Assembly (NCBI RefSeq): GCF_947258525.1
Contig: NZ_CAMYIP010000057.1
Location: 1 to 41,684 of the forward strand
Origin: an uncultured Eudoraea sp.
GTDB lineage: Bacteria; Bacteroidota; Bacteroidia; Flavobacteriales; Flavobacteriaceae
DNA: 41,684 bases
Direction of reading: 5' to 3'
Below are positions 18,291 to 27,238 of the stretch, piece after piece. Position 1 is the stretch's first letter. Each line of letters begins with the position of its first letter. Made by a program: the position numbers and the translations under genes. Below the pieces are notes generated by a model, which was not told where the DNA came from, ran no database searches, and saw only the letters and a program-made list of their open reading frames with translations.

Positions 18291-19076
18291 ATGAAGAAAA
18301 TTATCCTTCAGGGAATTTTATACGATGAGAAGTCGTCTTATTTAAAAGGTCCTGCCCTGGCACCTCCCAAAATTAGAAGTTTGTTTATGAGTCCATCTGC
18401 CAATTACTTTGCTGAAAACGGCCGGGAAATAGCGCCTGAAATTTTTGATGACAAAGGAGACTTTGAAATAGACACCTATTTCGATATCGAAAATTTAACT
18501 TTTAAAAATTTAAAGAATAGTGAGCACTTATTGACTTTAGGAGGGGATCATTCAATTACTTACCCGGTTATAAAAGCTTTTAATAGGATACATGGACGAG
18601 TAGATGTGATACATATCGATGCTCATGCCGACCTGTATGACATATTTGAAGGAGATAAATTTTCTCACGCTTGTCCGTTTGCAAGAATCATGGAAGAAAA
18701 ATTGATCAACAGACTAATTCAAATTGGCATAAGGACACTTTCAATGCATCAGCGTGAACAATCAAAAAAATATGATGTTGAAACCATAGAAATGAGACAT
18801 ATTCATAAAGCAACGTCTTTAGAATTAAAAAATCCGGTATATATATCTCTGGATATGGATGTATTAGATCCTGCTTATGCCCCGGGTGTTTCCCATCACG
18901 AACCTGGTGGTTTAAGTACCCGTGAACTTCTAAATATCATACAGGCAATAAATGTTCCCATATTTGGTGCCGATATTGTGGAATACAATCCAACAAGAGA
19001 TATAAATGACATAACAGGAATGGTCTGCGCAAAACTGATTAAAGAATTAGCAGCGAAAATGATCGAGAATAACTAA
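18291..19076 (+). CDS. Arginase/agmatinase/formiminoglutamase-family hydrolase
   Basis: The 261-residue enzyme keeps all six manganese ligands of ureohydrolases: His87 in GGDHS, Asp110, His112 and Asp114 in HIDAHADLYD, and Asp188 and Asp190 in SLDMDVLDPAYAPG. The APG with GGLSTREL is typical of agmatinases and related guanidino hydrolases. It is shorter than most agmatinases (about 300), mostly from a shorter N-terminus. No arginine decarboxylase or histidine-use gene is adjacent, so the substrate (agmatine, arginine, formiminoglutamate or another guanidino compound) stays open; agmatinase is the most common annotation. Confidence 0.85.
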   Translation: MKKIILQGILYDEKSSYLKGPALAPPKIRSLFMSPSANYFAENGREIAPEIFDDKGDFEIDTYFDIENLTFKNLKNSEHLLTLGGDHSITYPVIKAFNRIHGRVDVIHIDAHADLYDIFEGDKFSHACPFARIMEEKLINRLIQIGIRTLSMHQREQSKKYDVETIEMRHIHKATSLELKNPVYISLDMDVLDPAYAPGVSHHEPGGLSTRELLNIIQAINVPIFGADIVEYNPTRDINDITGMVCAKLIKELAAKMIENN

Positions 19077-19086
19077 AATAGCCTCG

Positions 19087-19452
<366 letters not shown>

Positions 19453-19480
19453 TTAATATGCAATATACTTGCCTTTATTG

Positions 19481-19511
19481 TTGCTACAATGTTCCGGCAT
19501 GCATATTTTTG
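19481..19511 (+). promoter_or_regulatory. Bacteroidota-type promoter of the LuxC-serC-serA operon
   Basis: TTG at 19481-19483, 20 bases, then TATTTTTG at 19504-19511: both elements and the spacing match the primary Bacteroidota sigma factor consensus. The start would be about 19518, giving a leader of ~34 bases before the ATG at 19552. This also supports the 19552 start over any longer frame. Confidence 0.65.
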
Positions 19512-19551
19512 CGCAAAGGTAAATCCTAGAACACTATTGCACAAATATATA

Positions 19552-20613
19552 ATGGCCACACTAGATCAACGACTTAATGCTTTTGTTAAACTTGGCGAAT
19601 TTCTTAGGAATTTTACCAAAACTTCTTTGGCCAATTCAGGTTCCGCAGATGAAAGCAATGAATGGCAAATAAGATTTGATAATGCTATCAATCTAGCAGG
19701 TCATAAAAATGGTTGGTTTACTAAACAGCAAGTAATGTTTGCTATAAATGCATGGGCGGAGCAGCTTACGGAAAAAACCCTTAATTCATGGTTAAAAAAT
19801 TATTCACTTACGACTAATAAACACAAAACAGTAGCGGTAATAATGGCAGGAAATATTCCTCTTGTGGGTTTCCATGATTTTGTTGCCGCCCTTTTAAGTG
19901 GAAACAGTGTTCTCGCAAAATGTTCATCGAGCGATAATATTCTCTTGCCCTTTATTGCTAATTATTTAATACATATTGAACCCGAACTGGCCAATGAAAT
20001 AGCCTTTAGTGAGGGCAGGTTAAAAAAATTTGATGTTGTCATTGCGACAGGAAGTAATAATACGGCTCGCTATTTCGCTCATTACTTTGGCAATAAACCC
20101 AATATCATTAGAAAAAATAGAAATTCCATTGCCATACTTACAGGAGAGGAAACTAAAGAACAACTTAATGGGCTCGGAGAAGATATATTTCGTTATTACG
20201 GATTAGGTTGCCGTAATGTCTCTAAATTATTTGTACCTCAGGACTACAGTTTTGATAATTTTTATGATAGTATAAGCACATATCAAAATTTAATGGACCA
20301 GAATAAATATGCAAATAATTATGATTATAATAAAGCTGTCTATCTGATGAGTGAATTCCAGTTTCTGGATAATGGTTTTTTCCTACTAAAAGAAGATATG
20401 GGATATGCCTCCCCTATTGGTACAGCATTCTATAAGAGATACTCAACTATTGAAGAATTGAAAATAAAACTTGCAGAGGATAGAGATCAGATTCAGTGTA
20501 TTGTTGGAAATGATATAATTGAAAATTCAATCCCCTTTGGTAAAACCCAAAAACCGGATCTATGGGATTATGCAGACGGTATTGACACTGTGGAATTCCT
20601 GTTAAAAACCTAA
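19552..20613 (+). CDS. LuxC-type acyl-CoA reductase
   Basis: From ATG 19552 (MATLDQRLNAFVKLGEF) the protein is 353 residues and matches the LuxC-like acyl-CoA reductase family of the aldehyde dehydrogenase superfamily. Visible motifs are MAGNIPLVGFHDFVAALLSG, KCSSSDNILLPF and the region YGLGCRNVSKLFVP, whose Cys is the likely nucleophile. The usual reaction is NADPH-dependent reduction of a fatty acyl group to an aldehyde, but there is no luciferase here. The open frame extends upstream to 19189 only by running antisense through the ferredoxin gene, so it is not a real start. It leads an operon with serC and serA-like genes, an order found in many flavobacteria; its link to serine metabolism is not explained. 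Confidence 0.88.
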   Translation: MATLDQRLNAFVKLGEFLRNFTKTSLANSGSADESNEWQIRFDNAINLAGHKNGWFTKQQVMFAINAWAEQLTEKTLNSWLKNYSLTTNKHKTVAVIMAGNIPLVGFHDFVAALLSGNSVLAKCSSSDNILLPFIANYLIHIEPELANEIAFSEGRLKKFDVVIATGSNNTARYFAHYFGNKPNIIRKNRNSIAILTGEETKEQLNGLGEDIFRYYGLGCRNVSKLFVPQDYSFDNFYDSISTYQNLMDQNKYANNYDYNKAVYLMSEFQFLDNGFFLLKEDMGYASPIGTAFYKRYSTIEELKIKLAEDRDQIQCIVGNDIIENSIPFGKTQKPDLWDYADGIDTVEFLLKT

Positions 20614-20690
20614 TGGAAAATAATCTATAATCCTCATTAGTTTTTCGTTATTATTTATGACCTTTAGGACCTCTAAAAAATAGGTTAAAG

Positions 20691-21755
20691 ATGAAAAAAC
20701 ATAACTTTAGTGCAGGCCCATGTATATTACCAAAAGAAGTAATGCAAAAGGCATCAGAGGCAGTAGTTGAATTGGATGGTATTGGCCTTTCATTGATTGA
20801 AATATCGCATCGTAGCAAAGAATTTGTTGCCATTATGGAAAAAGCAAGGTCTTTAGCCCTTGAACTTTTGGGACTGGAAGGTAAAGGATATAAGTCTTTG
20901 TACTTACAAGGCGGTGCAAGTCTAGAGTTTCTTATGGTAGCTTATAATTTTTTGGAGAACAAAGCGGGATATGTAAATACCGGAACCTGGAGTTCAAAAG
21001 CAATAAAGGAAGCAAAGATGTTAGGTGATGTATCAGAAGTTGCTTCTTCAAAAGACAAAAATTTTAACTATATCCCAAAGGGTTATGTGGTTCCTAATGA
21101 TCTGGATTACCTGCATCTCACTTCTAACAATACTATTTTTGGAACACAGATAAAAGAATTTCCAAATACAAAGGTTCCCTTAATCTGTGATATGAGTTCC
21201 GATATTTTCTCAAGACAAATGGATTTTTCGAAATTTGATGTCATCTATGCCGGAGCGCAAAAGAATATGGGCCCTGCGGGCACAACTTTAGTGATCGTAA
21301 AGGATGAAATTTTAGGGCACGTTTCCAGAAAAATTCCTTCTATGTTAGATTATCAGGTTCATTTGAGTAAGGACAGTATGTTTAATACTCCATCTGTTTT
21401 TGCCGTTTACGTATCAATGCTTACACTACAATGGTTGAAAGATATGGGCGGAATAGCGGCGATTGAAGAAATCAATGAAAAAAAGGCCGGTCTCATTTAC
21501 TCTGAGATTGACCTTAATCCTTTGTTTAATGGGTTTGCGAAAAAAGAAGATCGTTCCAATATGAATGCAACATTTACGTTAACAGACGAATCTCTTAAAG
21601 ATACCTTTGATGAAATGTGGAAAGAAGCAGGGATTAATGGATTAAATGGCCATAGATCTGTAGGGGGCTATCGCGCATCAATGTACAATGCACTTCCACT
21701 GGAAAGCGTGGGAGTCTTAGTTGATGTAATGAGCGACCTGGAAAGAAGAGGATAA
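20691..21755 (+). CDS. serC: Phosphoserine aminotransferase
   Basis: The 354-residue PLP enzyme catalyses transfer of an amino group from glutamate to 3-phosphohydroxypyruvate and serves serine and often pyridoxine synthesis. It opens with MKKHNFSAGPCILP, the class-V start, and has the PLP Schiff-base lysine at Lys191 in GAQKNMGPAG. HRSVGGYRASMYNALP near the C-terminus is typical of the phosphate-binding part. It is second in the operon, 77 bases after the LuxC-type gene and 52 bases before the serA-like gene. Confidence 0.96.
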   Translation: MKKHNFSAGPCILPKEVMQKASEAVVELDGIGLSLIEISHRSKEFVAIMEKARSLALELLGLEGKGYKSLYLQGGASLEFLMVAYNFLENKAGYVNTGTWSSKAIKEAKMLGDVSEVASSKDKNFNYIPKGYVVPNDLDYLHLTSNNTIFGTQIKEFPNTKVPLICDMSSDIFSRQMDFSKFDVIYAGAQKNMGPAGTTLVIVKDEILGHVSRKIPSMLDYQVHLSKDSMFNTPSVFAVYVSMLTLQWLKDMGGIAAIEEINEKKAGLIYSEIDLNPLFNGFAKKEDRSNMNATFTLTDESLKDTFDEMWKEAGINGLNGHRSVGGYRASMYNALPLESVGVLVDVMSDLERRG

Positions 21756-21807
21756 ATACTTGATATAATAATCAAACAATTTAAAGTATAACTAAGAACA
21801 TCAGAGG

Positions 21808-22758
21808 ATGAAAATACTTGCTAACGACGGGATATCACAAAATGGAATTTCAGCCTTGGAAGCAGCCGGATTTGAGGTAATTACAACCACAGTTGCTCAG
21901 GAGCAGTTGATAAACTATATCAATTCAAATAATATTGTTGGTCTCCTGGTTAGAAGTGCTACTCAGGTTCGTAAGGATATAATAGATAATTGCCCTTCTT
22001 TAAAGCTCATTGGCAGAGGTGGTGTGGGTATGGATAATATTGACGTAGCCTATGCTAAGGAAAAAGGCTTACATGTAATTAATACGCCGGCCGCTTCATC
22101 AGAATCTGTAGCCGAATTAGTTTTTGCTCACTTGTTTGGCGGGGTTCGGTTCCTGTATGATGCCAATAGAAATATGCCTCTCGAAGGAGACAGTAATTTT
22201 AAAAAATTAAAAAAATCCTATGCCAAAGGCATTGAGTTGCGTGGTAAAACTCTCGGAGTAATTGGGTTTGGACGAATAGGACAGGCTACTGCAAAAATTG
22301 CAATAGGAATTGGCATGAATGTTATATTCCACGACCCATTCATAGATTCCGCAACTATTAAAGTACCTTTCTTTGATGGACAATCCGTTAGTTTTAATTT
22401 TGAAAATAAGACTAAGGAAGAAGTATTGAAAAATTCAAATTTTATTACGGTTCATGTACCGGCACAAAAAGAATATATTATAGGTAAAAAGGAATTTGAA
22501 ATTATGCAAAACGGGGTTGGTATAGTAAACGCGGCCAGAGGCGGAGTTATTGATGAAGTTGCTCTCATTGAAGCATTGGAGAGTGGCAAGGTTGCATTTG
22601 CGGGCTTAGACACTTTTGAATCTGAACCTTCTCCTGAAATTAAAATTCTCATGCATTCTAAAATTTCGCTTACTCCCCATATTGGTGCCGCCACAGCTGA
22701 GGCTCAGGATAGGATTGGTCTGGAACTGGCAAATCAAATTATTGCGCTATTAAAATAA
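21808..22758 (+). CDS. serA: D-2-hydroxyacid dehydrogenase, probable 3-phosphoglycerate dehydrogenase
   Basis: The 316-residue NAD-dependent enzyme has the Rossmann motif GFGRIG (153-158), and the catalytic trio Arg244 (NAARGGVIDE), a Glu in DTFESEPSP and His291 (SLTPHIGAAT). It is short, with no ACT regulatory domain at the C-terminus, so allosteric control by serine is not expected. Position next to serC makes oxidation of 3-phosphoglycerate to 3-phosphohydroxypyruvate the most likely reaction. Other D-2-hydroxyacids remain possible from sequence alone. Confidence 0.88.
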   Translation: MKILANDGISQNGISALEAAGFEVITTTVAQEQLINYINSNNIVGLLVRSATQVRKDIIDNCPSLKLIGRGGVGMDNIDVAYAKEKGLHVINTPAASSESVAELVFAHLFGGVRFLYDANRNMPLEGDSNFKKLKKSYAKGIELRGKTLGVIGFGRIGQATAKIAIGIGMNVIFHDPFIDSATIKVPFFDGQSVSFNFENKTKEEVLKNSNFITVHVPAQKEYIIGKKEFEIMQNGVGIVNAARGGVIDEVALIEALESGKVAFAGLDTFESEPSPEIKILMHSKISLTPHIGAATAEAQDRIGLELANQIIALLK

Positions 22759-22851
22759 AGCGGAGCACAAAAATAATTCTCAAGTTTAGGTTTAGGTCTT
22801 ATAAGTAAATTAATTCTTTAGCAGGGGATTGTTTAATCATGTTCCGGGAAT

Positions 22852-23505
22852 TCATCTTGCAATTTGAACTTCCGATAGCGTTAAAAAGATCTTGCCAGAT
22901 TTGGATCCTTCCTCTTTAATAGCTTTACGATCAACTTCAGTTTCTTTCCCCAGAAAACGCAGAGGTATTTTTATACTATTAACAGCAAATTCAACCTCAA
23001 TAGCAGTTGGAAGAACATCAACAATATTATTATAATCCAGAGAGGTAGTAAATACTCCTTCCATTTTTGTGCTTATTTCAGATTTTACTATTCTTTTTGC
23101 TTTGGTATCCATAAAAATTGTGGCTATGGAGAAGTCAGATTTTGAAGAGGTGGGAATTAGGTTGATAACCTTGCAATTAACGCCTTTATGCGTGTCTTCT
23201 CCCCTGTCAACAGTAATAAATGGATGCTGAAAGAGTTCATTTAAGGTAAGATCCAATCCCCGTTTCGGAAGCATAATAAAATCCTGGGAAGTAACCTTGG
23301 TAGATTCACCTTGTCTATATTTAACTTTCCCATATTTTGATGGCATATTTATAAAACTTATATCTACATCAAGCTTTATTTGCGCTTCATATGACTTAAT
23401 CGAATCCATACGCTGCTTTATTATTATCAGATCACTATCAATCTCCTGACTATTAATAGAGTTCAGACTTGCAAGTAAAACCAACAAAAAATAAAATCTT
23501 TTCAT
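22852..23505 (-). CDS. Secreted protein of unknown function, LolA/MucB-like in outline
   Basis: The 217-residue protein has a Sec signal peptide (MKRFYFLLVLLASLNSINSQ) and a mature part dominated by beta strands: IKLDVDISFINMPSKYGKVKYRQGE, then DTHKGVNCKVINLIPT and FSIATIFMDTKAKRIVKSEIS. This strand order is reminiscent of the lipoprotein-carrier (LolA/LolB) and MucB/RseB half-barrel, which bind lipid tails, but this is a guess from pattern only. It is last in a four-gene operon and its ATG overlaps the stop of the ABC permease gene by one base. It could therefore be the periplasmic arm of the transporter. Confidence 0.7.
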   Translation of the reverse strand: MKRFYFLLVLLASLNSINSQEIDSDLIIIKQRMDSIKSYEAQIKLDVDISFINMPSKYGKVKYRQGESTKVTSQDFIMLPKRGLDLTLNELFQHPFITVDRGEDTHKGVNCKVINLIPTSSKSDFSIATIFMDTKAKRIVKSEISTKMEGVFTTSLDYNNIVDVLPTAIEVEFAVNSIKIPLRFLGKETEVDRKAIKEEGSKSGKIFLTLSEVQIAR

Positions 23506-24335
23506 TACTGAATGTCTCTTCGTTTAAAAATTAGTATTCCGATTATCATAACCACAATTGAATAACCCAACAATAACAAATTTTTAAAGTAAATGGTTGA
23601 ATACGGTATTTCATAATAGAAAAAATACTGCCAGCTATCAGTTAGTTTAGAAAAAAATAATTCATTGACAATATCATTATTAAAGTCCATTTTTAACAAC
23701 AGATTACTGCATATCAAAAAAATAGCAGCTACAATCCATGTTTTTGTAGCATCTTTCAAAATAACAGCAAGTGTTAAACTTACCACCGAAAAGAAAATCA
23801 TAGTTATTGAACCTGATAAAAATGCGTTTATTAATCGGTAAAATGCATCATCTGATTTGAAAAAATTTAATCCATCTAAATACACGACCAAATCCCCATA
23901 TCCAAAAATCCAATAGGAAATGAAAAAGGTGCTAACCGCCAGGATCAGAACAATTAAAAGTGTAAATACTATAGAAACTATATATTTACTCAGTATAAAA
24001 TCTAACTTGTTAACCGGTTGAAGCATCACTGTCTCTATGGTCTTGTCCTTATATTCTGAAGTTAAAAACCCTGAAATAATAATCATAAGTATTAATGGGA
24101 CATGAAACCATAACGAATTCAAAATCAGGTAAATAATCAAGTTCCCATTTAACAGATTTCCCCTGAACTCAAAAGAGTCTTTGAGATTATCCAATAAGAG
24201 GTCTATGATACCTGCCCCTTGATAATAGGCACTCATAATAACAAATCCCTCAATTATGAGAATAGCAGCAAGCGCATAGAGTGTTTTACTTTGCTTGCTA
24301 ATTTTATAAATCTCTGAACGGATTAATGATATCAT
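23505..24335 (-). CDS. ABC-2-type transporter permease
   Basis: The 276-residue membrane protein has six helices (roughly 19-38, 60-85, 105-130, 160-185, 195-215, 250-270) and the ABC-2 arrangement seen in Nod/YhaP-type permeases, including a cytoplasmic stretch TSEYKDKTIETVMLQPVNKLDF between helices 2 and 3 that contacts the ATPase. It overlaps the ATPase stop by 4 bases (ATGA) and the next gene by one. Export rather than import is normal for this type. No substrate-specific motif is seen. Confidence 0.88.
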   Translation of the reverse strand: MISLIRSEIYKISKQSKTLYALAAILIIEGFVIMSAYYQGAGIIDLLLDNLKDSFEFRGNLLNGNLIIYLILNSLWFHVPLILMIIISGFLTSEYKDKTIETVMLQPVNKLDFILSKYIVSIVFTLLIVLILAVSTFFISYWIFGYGDLVVYLDGLNFFKSDDAFYRLINAFLSGSITMIFFSVVSLTLAVILKDATKTWIVAAIFLICSNLLLKMDFNNDIVNELFFSKLTDSWQYFFYYEIPYSTIYFKNLLLLGYSIVVMIIGILIFKRRDIQ

Positions 24336-25189
24336 ACTCGTTCCCTGCCGAATAAGGCTTTAAAATCTGTTTGTGGAATGCATGACGTGACTTCGACGCC
24401 CTCTTCTATCATTTTTTGAAGAACCTCAGAAATATTCGAATTTTTTAGTGAAACAAAAACCGCGTTCTTTAAATAAACGACTTCCGTACTTTTCAATACT
24501 TCAGATATTTCCAAATTCTTTCCGACAATTTTATAGGTAGTAACATTTTCCTTGAGCAAACTATTGGCTGATCCCGATTTAATAATTTCTCCGTCATTCA
24601 GAACATAAAGGTTATCACACAGATCTGCTAATTCATGAACTATGTGAGACGAGATAATTATTGTTATTTGATTTTCTCTGCTAAGCTTTTTAATCAGTTC
24701 ATGAAGTGCAGAAATTCCCATGGGATCTAAACCTGAAAAAGGTTCATCTAATACAATACAGTCCGGGTTATTTAATAAAGCAATGGCCAAACCAAGGCGC
24801 TGCTTCATCCCCAGGGAATAATTTTTTACTGCATCCGATCGTTCTGGTGAAAGCCCAACCTGATTCATGGATTGGTAAAACAATTCTTTTGTAAGCTTTA
24901 ATCTTTGAATCTGGGCAAAAACCTTTAAGTTGCCGTATGCAGAAAGATATCCATATAGAGCCGGTTTCTCTACAATACCTCCAATAGGTTTAATTCCTTC
25001 AGAATCTATTTCTATGGTGCCGGTGTCTTGTTTAATTAGTCCTAATAGAATGCGAAATAAAGTAGTCTTTCCGGCACCATTAGCCCCGATAAGCCCATAG
25101 ATTTTGCCTTTGTGACATTCTATAGTTACATTTTTCAGAACTTCAAGGGAACCATAGGATTTATTAATATTCCTGGCTTCAAGTATCAT
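24332..25189 (-). CDS. ABC transporter ATP-binding protein
   Basis: This 285-residue ATPase has Walker A GANGAGKT (35-42), the signature YSLGMKQRL, Walker B CIVLDEPFSGLDP and the His switch in ISSHIVHEL. The C-terminal ~75 residues form a separate small domain common in ATPases that pair with ABC-2 permeases. It overlaps both neighbours by 4 bases, showing translational coupling with the membrane protein upstream and the permease downstream. Confidence 0.94.
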   Translation of the reverse strand: MILEARNINKSYGSLEVLKNVTIECHKGKIYGLIGANGAGKTTLFRILLGLIKQDTGTIEIDSEGIKPIGGIVEKPALYGYLSAYGNLKVFAQIQRLKLTKELFYQSMNQVGLSPERSDAVKNYSLGMKQRLGLAIALLNNPDCIVLDEPFSGLDPMGISALHELIKKLSRENQITIIISSHIVHELADLCDNLYVLNDGEIIKSGSANSLLKENVTTYKIVGKNLEISEVLKSTEVVYLKNAVFVSLKNSNISEVLQKMIEEGVEVTSCIPQTDFKALFGRERV

Positions 25190-25728
25190 ATTGCGCGCTC
25201 CAGATGTAGTCTCCTGTAGTCAAATTTAGATTCATATACCTTTTCAAGAAAAGTCCTTTCCCAAAAGTAATTTCGAAATAGAAATAATGGATCATGAAGC
25301 ATAAAATAGGGTATATAATGATACCATCTTATTCCCCTGCCGTGAAAATAGTCCATTATTTCATCTGTATAACCCAACTCTTCTGCAGCCACTATAGCAG
25401 CGTTCCGCTGGCATTTTGAACCCAGGTACATTTCGGGTATCCTGGAATTGAATCCATGAATAAAAAAAAGATCTTTTGCTCTTTTATAATTTTGAAACCT
25501 GGACCAACCGTCCATTATCACGAGGAATATGTGCACAAAGGAAAAAAGAAAACAACTAAACCAAAAAGCCACCCAAAAGAGTGAAGATTGTTCTAAAGAG
25601 CCCTCAAATTGAACCCAGTAGAACCAGGATTCCAATAAAAACAACACCAAAGACCAATACAAAAGTTTACCCACGCGCAAATAAGAAACTAACGGATGGG
25701 GTTGAGGCGGAAGTTCTAAATAATTCAT
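25186..25728 (-). CDS. Small membrane protein, function unknown, first gene of the ABC operon
   Basis: The 180-residue protein (MNYLELPPQPHPLVSYLRVG...) has two hydrophobic helices near 22-40 and 49-71 and a Trp/Phe/Tyr-rich soluble region after 75, including RNAAIVAAEELGYTDEIMDYFHGRG. I know no family for it. Its stop overlaps the ATPase start by 4 bases, so it belongs to the transporter operon. I chose ATG 25728; a TTG at 25734 would add two residues. A -7 box TATCTTTG ends three bases before the ATG, so the mRNA may begin at or near the start codon. Confidence 0.75.
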   Translation of the reverse strand: MNYLELPPQPHPLVSYLRVGKLLYWSLVLFLLESWFYWVQFEGSLEQSSLFWVAFWFSCFLFSFVHIFLVIMDGWSRFQNYKRAKDLFFIHGFNSRIPEMYLGSKCQRNAAIVAAEELGYTDEIMDYFHGRGIRWYHYIPYFMLHDPLFLFRNYFWERTFLEKVYESKFDYRRLHLERAI

Positions 25729-26031
25729 ACACAAAGATAACTAAAAACAGAGCATATTATTTTAGCGAATAAACCTTAAACTGATAAATAGTTGAAACTT
25801 AACCGTGGCTAGATTCCATAAATAGCCACCAATATTTATTTATCCATGTTGTGTAAAGTTTAGTAGAAAGCAGTAGGAATAAACATTAAATATGACAGGG
25901 TAAAGCCTGAAAACTTTACCCCGGAATAAATTTTAAAGCATCGTAATTTTTGAATTTATTTTCTAAAGACCTTCCTTTTGGAATTGTTAGAATTTGTACA
26001 TTGCGACATTATTTAAAAAACACTAATCAAA
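25729..26031. other. 303-base intergenic region between the divergent ABC operon and DUF937 gene
   Basis: No gene is seen. It holds the minus-strand -7 box at 25732-25739 and two clear hairpins: GTGGCTA / TAGCCAC (25805-25811 and 25823-25829, loop 11) and GGGTAAAG / CTTTACCC (25898-25905 and 25914-25921, loop 8). Neither is followed by a T run, and the flanking genes point away from each other, so terminators are not expected. They may be operators or RNA elements of the DUF937 leader. Confidence 0.55.
25732..25739 (-). promoter_or_regulatory. -7 element (TATCTTTG) of the ABC operon, possibly leaderless
   Basis: Minus-strand TATCTTTG matches TAnnTTTG and ends only 3 bases before the ATG at 25728. 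With normal spacing the transcript would begin at or within a few bases of the ATG. No clear TTG lies 19-21 bases upstream. Confidence 0.4.
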
Positions 26032-26664
26032 ATGGAAGGATTATTAGATTTATTAAACAGTCCAGTGGGAAAACAGGTGATAAGCGGAGTAGCTGGCCAA
26101 ACCGGACAAGCTGAAAACAAAACAGCAGATGTATTAAGTATGGCTATGCCATTACTGTTGGGAGCAATGAAAAAAAATGTAGCTTCACCAGAAGGTGCCC
26201 AGGGACTGATGAATGCTTTATCTTCTAAGCATGACGGCAGTATATTGGATGATTTAGGAGGACTTTTCAGTGGGGGTGTAGACCAATCTGTAATGGACGA
26301 TGGAGCGGGTATATTAGGTCATGTATTTGGTGGAAAACAAGCTAATGTTGAGAATGCCTTAAGCCAGCGCTCAGGAATAGATACAGGTTCCATTGCCAAT
26401 ATTCTAAAAATTGCAGCTCCGATTGTTATGGGTGTTTTAGCTAAACAAACCTCTGAAAATAAAGTTAGTGATGCGAGTGGAATGAATAATCTCCTGGGGA
26501 GTATGTTGGGTGGACAACCAGAACAAAACCAGAGTCTTCTTACTACGCTATTGGATACAGATGGAGATGGCAGTATTCTCGATGATGTTGCAGGAATGGT
26601 CATGGGGGGTTCTAAAAAGAAAAGTGGTATAGGGGGCCTATTAGGCGGCCTTTTTGGAAAATAA
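26032..26664 (+). CDS. DUF937-domain protein
   Basis: The 210-residue protein belongs to the DUF937 family, known from many proteobacteria and flavobacteria but without a proven function. It has two similar units: LSMAMPLLLGAMKK ... DGSILDDLGGLFSGG (about 35-82) and LKIAAPIVMGVLAK ... DGDGSILDDVAGMVMGG (about 125-193), then a Gly-rich tail (GGLLGGLFGK). The DGDG/DDVAGM motif looks like a metal-binding loop, and some relatives are compared with dockerin-like units, but I see no classical EF-hand. No signal peptide. A strong terminator follows, so it is a single-gene unit. Confidence 0.88.
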   Translation: MEGLLDLLNSPVGKQVISGVAGQTGQAENKTADVLSMAMPLLLGAMKKNVASPEGAQGLMNALSSKHDGSILDDLGGLFSGGVDQSVMDDGAGILGHVFGGKQANVENALSQRSGIDTGSIANILKIAAPIVMGVLAKQTSENKVSDASGMNNLLGSMLGGQPEQNQSLLTTLLDTDGDGSILDDVAGMVMGGSKKKSGIGGLLGGLFGK

Positions 26665-26691
26665 AATTCTATCTTTTCTGATTTAATTAAC

Positions 26692-26723
26692 AAAACCATT
26701 TGTTTTAGCAAATGGTTTTTTTT
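26692..26723 (+). terminator. Rho-independent terminator after the DUF937 gene
   Basis: An 11-bp perfect stem AAAACCATTTG / CAAATGGTTTT (26692-26702 and 26709-26719) with a 6-base loop is followed by a T run to 26723. It sits 27 bases after the DUF937 stop. Confidence 0.88.
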
Positions 26724-26750
26724 GTACATTATTATATATATTCTACCACT

Positions 26751-27212
26751 ATGAAATTTAAAATTTTGATTAAAATTTTTACAGGTTTGGTTTTGATATT
26801 ATTTATTGTGCAATGTTCCGGCTCTAAAAAAGTTGTAGATATTTCTGAAGAGGAAAAGGAAGTATTTAATCAGCAAGACAAGGACACCATTTCCATTAAA
26901 AATGACAGTCTGGAATATGAAATAATTATTCTTGAAATTGGTTTCAACACCTGGCTTCAAAGTATAGCACAACCAAGGGGATATTATACTCAGGAGTTTA
27001 TGGAAAACAGAAATCGAATTTTTGTTATTAACTGGAATCAGAGAGTTCAACAGCCTTTGAAATATGATCCTAATATTTATCAGTTACAGATTTTCTATGA
27101 CCCTAATATTGATTATGGGTATGAGGTAAACTATCAACTTTATAATTTTTTTATTTATTTTCAACGCAAATACAAACAACGCCTGGGGCCGTTTGCACCC
27201 AGAATTAAATGA
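26751..27212 (+). CDS. DUF6146-family lipoprotein
   Basis: The 153-residue protein from ATG 26751 has a lipoprotein signal ending LILFIVQCSGSKK, so it is anchored through Cys. The conserved core LEYEIIILEIGFNTWLQS ... QEFMENRNRIFVINWN, then DPNIDYGYEVNYQLYNFFIYFQ, matches the flavobacterial DUF6146 family as I recall it. The function is unknown. A frame extends upstream to 26712 but that runs through the terminator, so 26751 is right. The DUF6787 gene follows 26 bases later. Confidence 0.8.
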   Translation: MKFKILIKIFTGLVLILFIVQCSGSKKVVDISEEEKEVFNQQDKDTISIKNDSLEYEIIILEIGFNTWLQSIAQPRGYYTQEFMENRNRIFVINWNQRVQQPLKYDPNIYQLQIFYDPNIDYGYEVNYQLYNFFIYFQRKYKQRLGPFAPRIK

Positions 27213-27221
27213 ATATATTTG
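27193..27221 (+). promoter_or_regulatory. Bacteroidota-type promoter of the DUF6787 gene
   Basis: TTG at 27193-27195, 18 bases, then TATATTTG at 27214-27221: both elements fit and spacing is close to the norm. It overlaps the last codons of the DUF6146 gene and lies 17 bases before the DUF6787 ATG at 27239. Confidence 0.5.
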
Positions 27222-27238
27222 CAGCGATTTAAATAATC

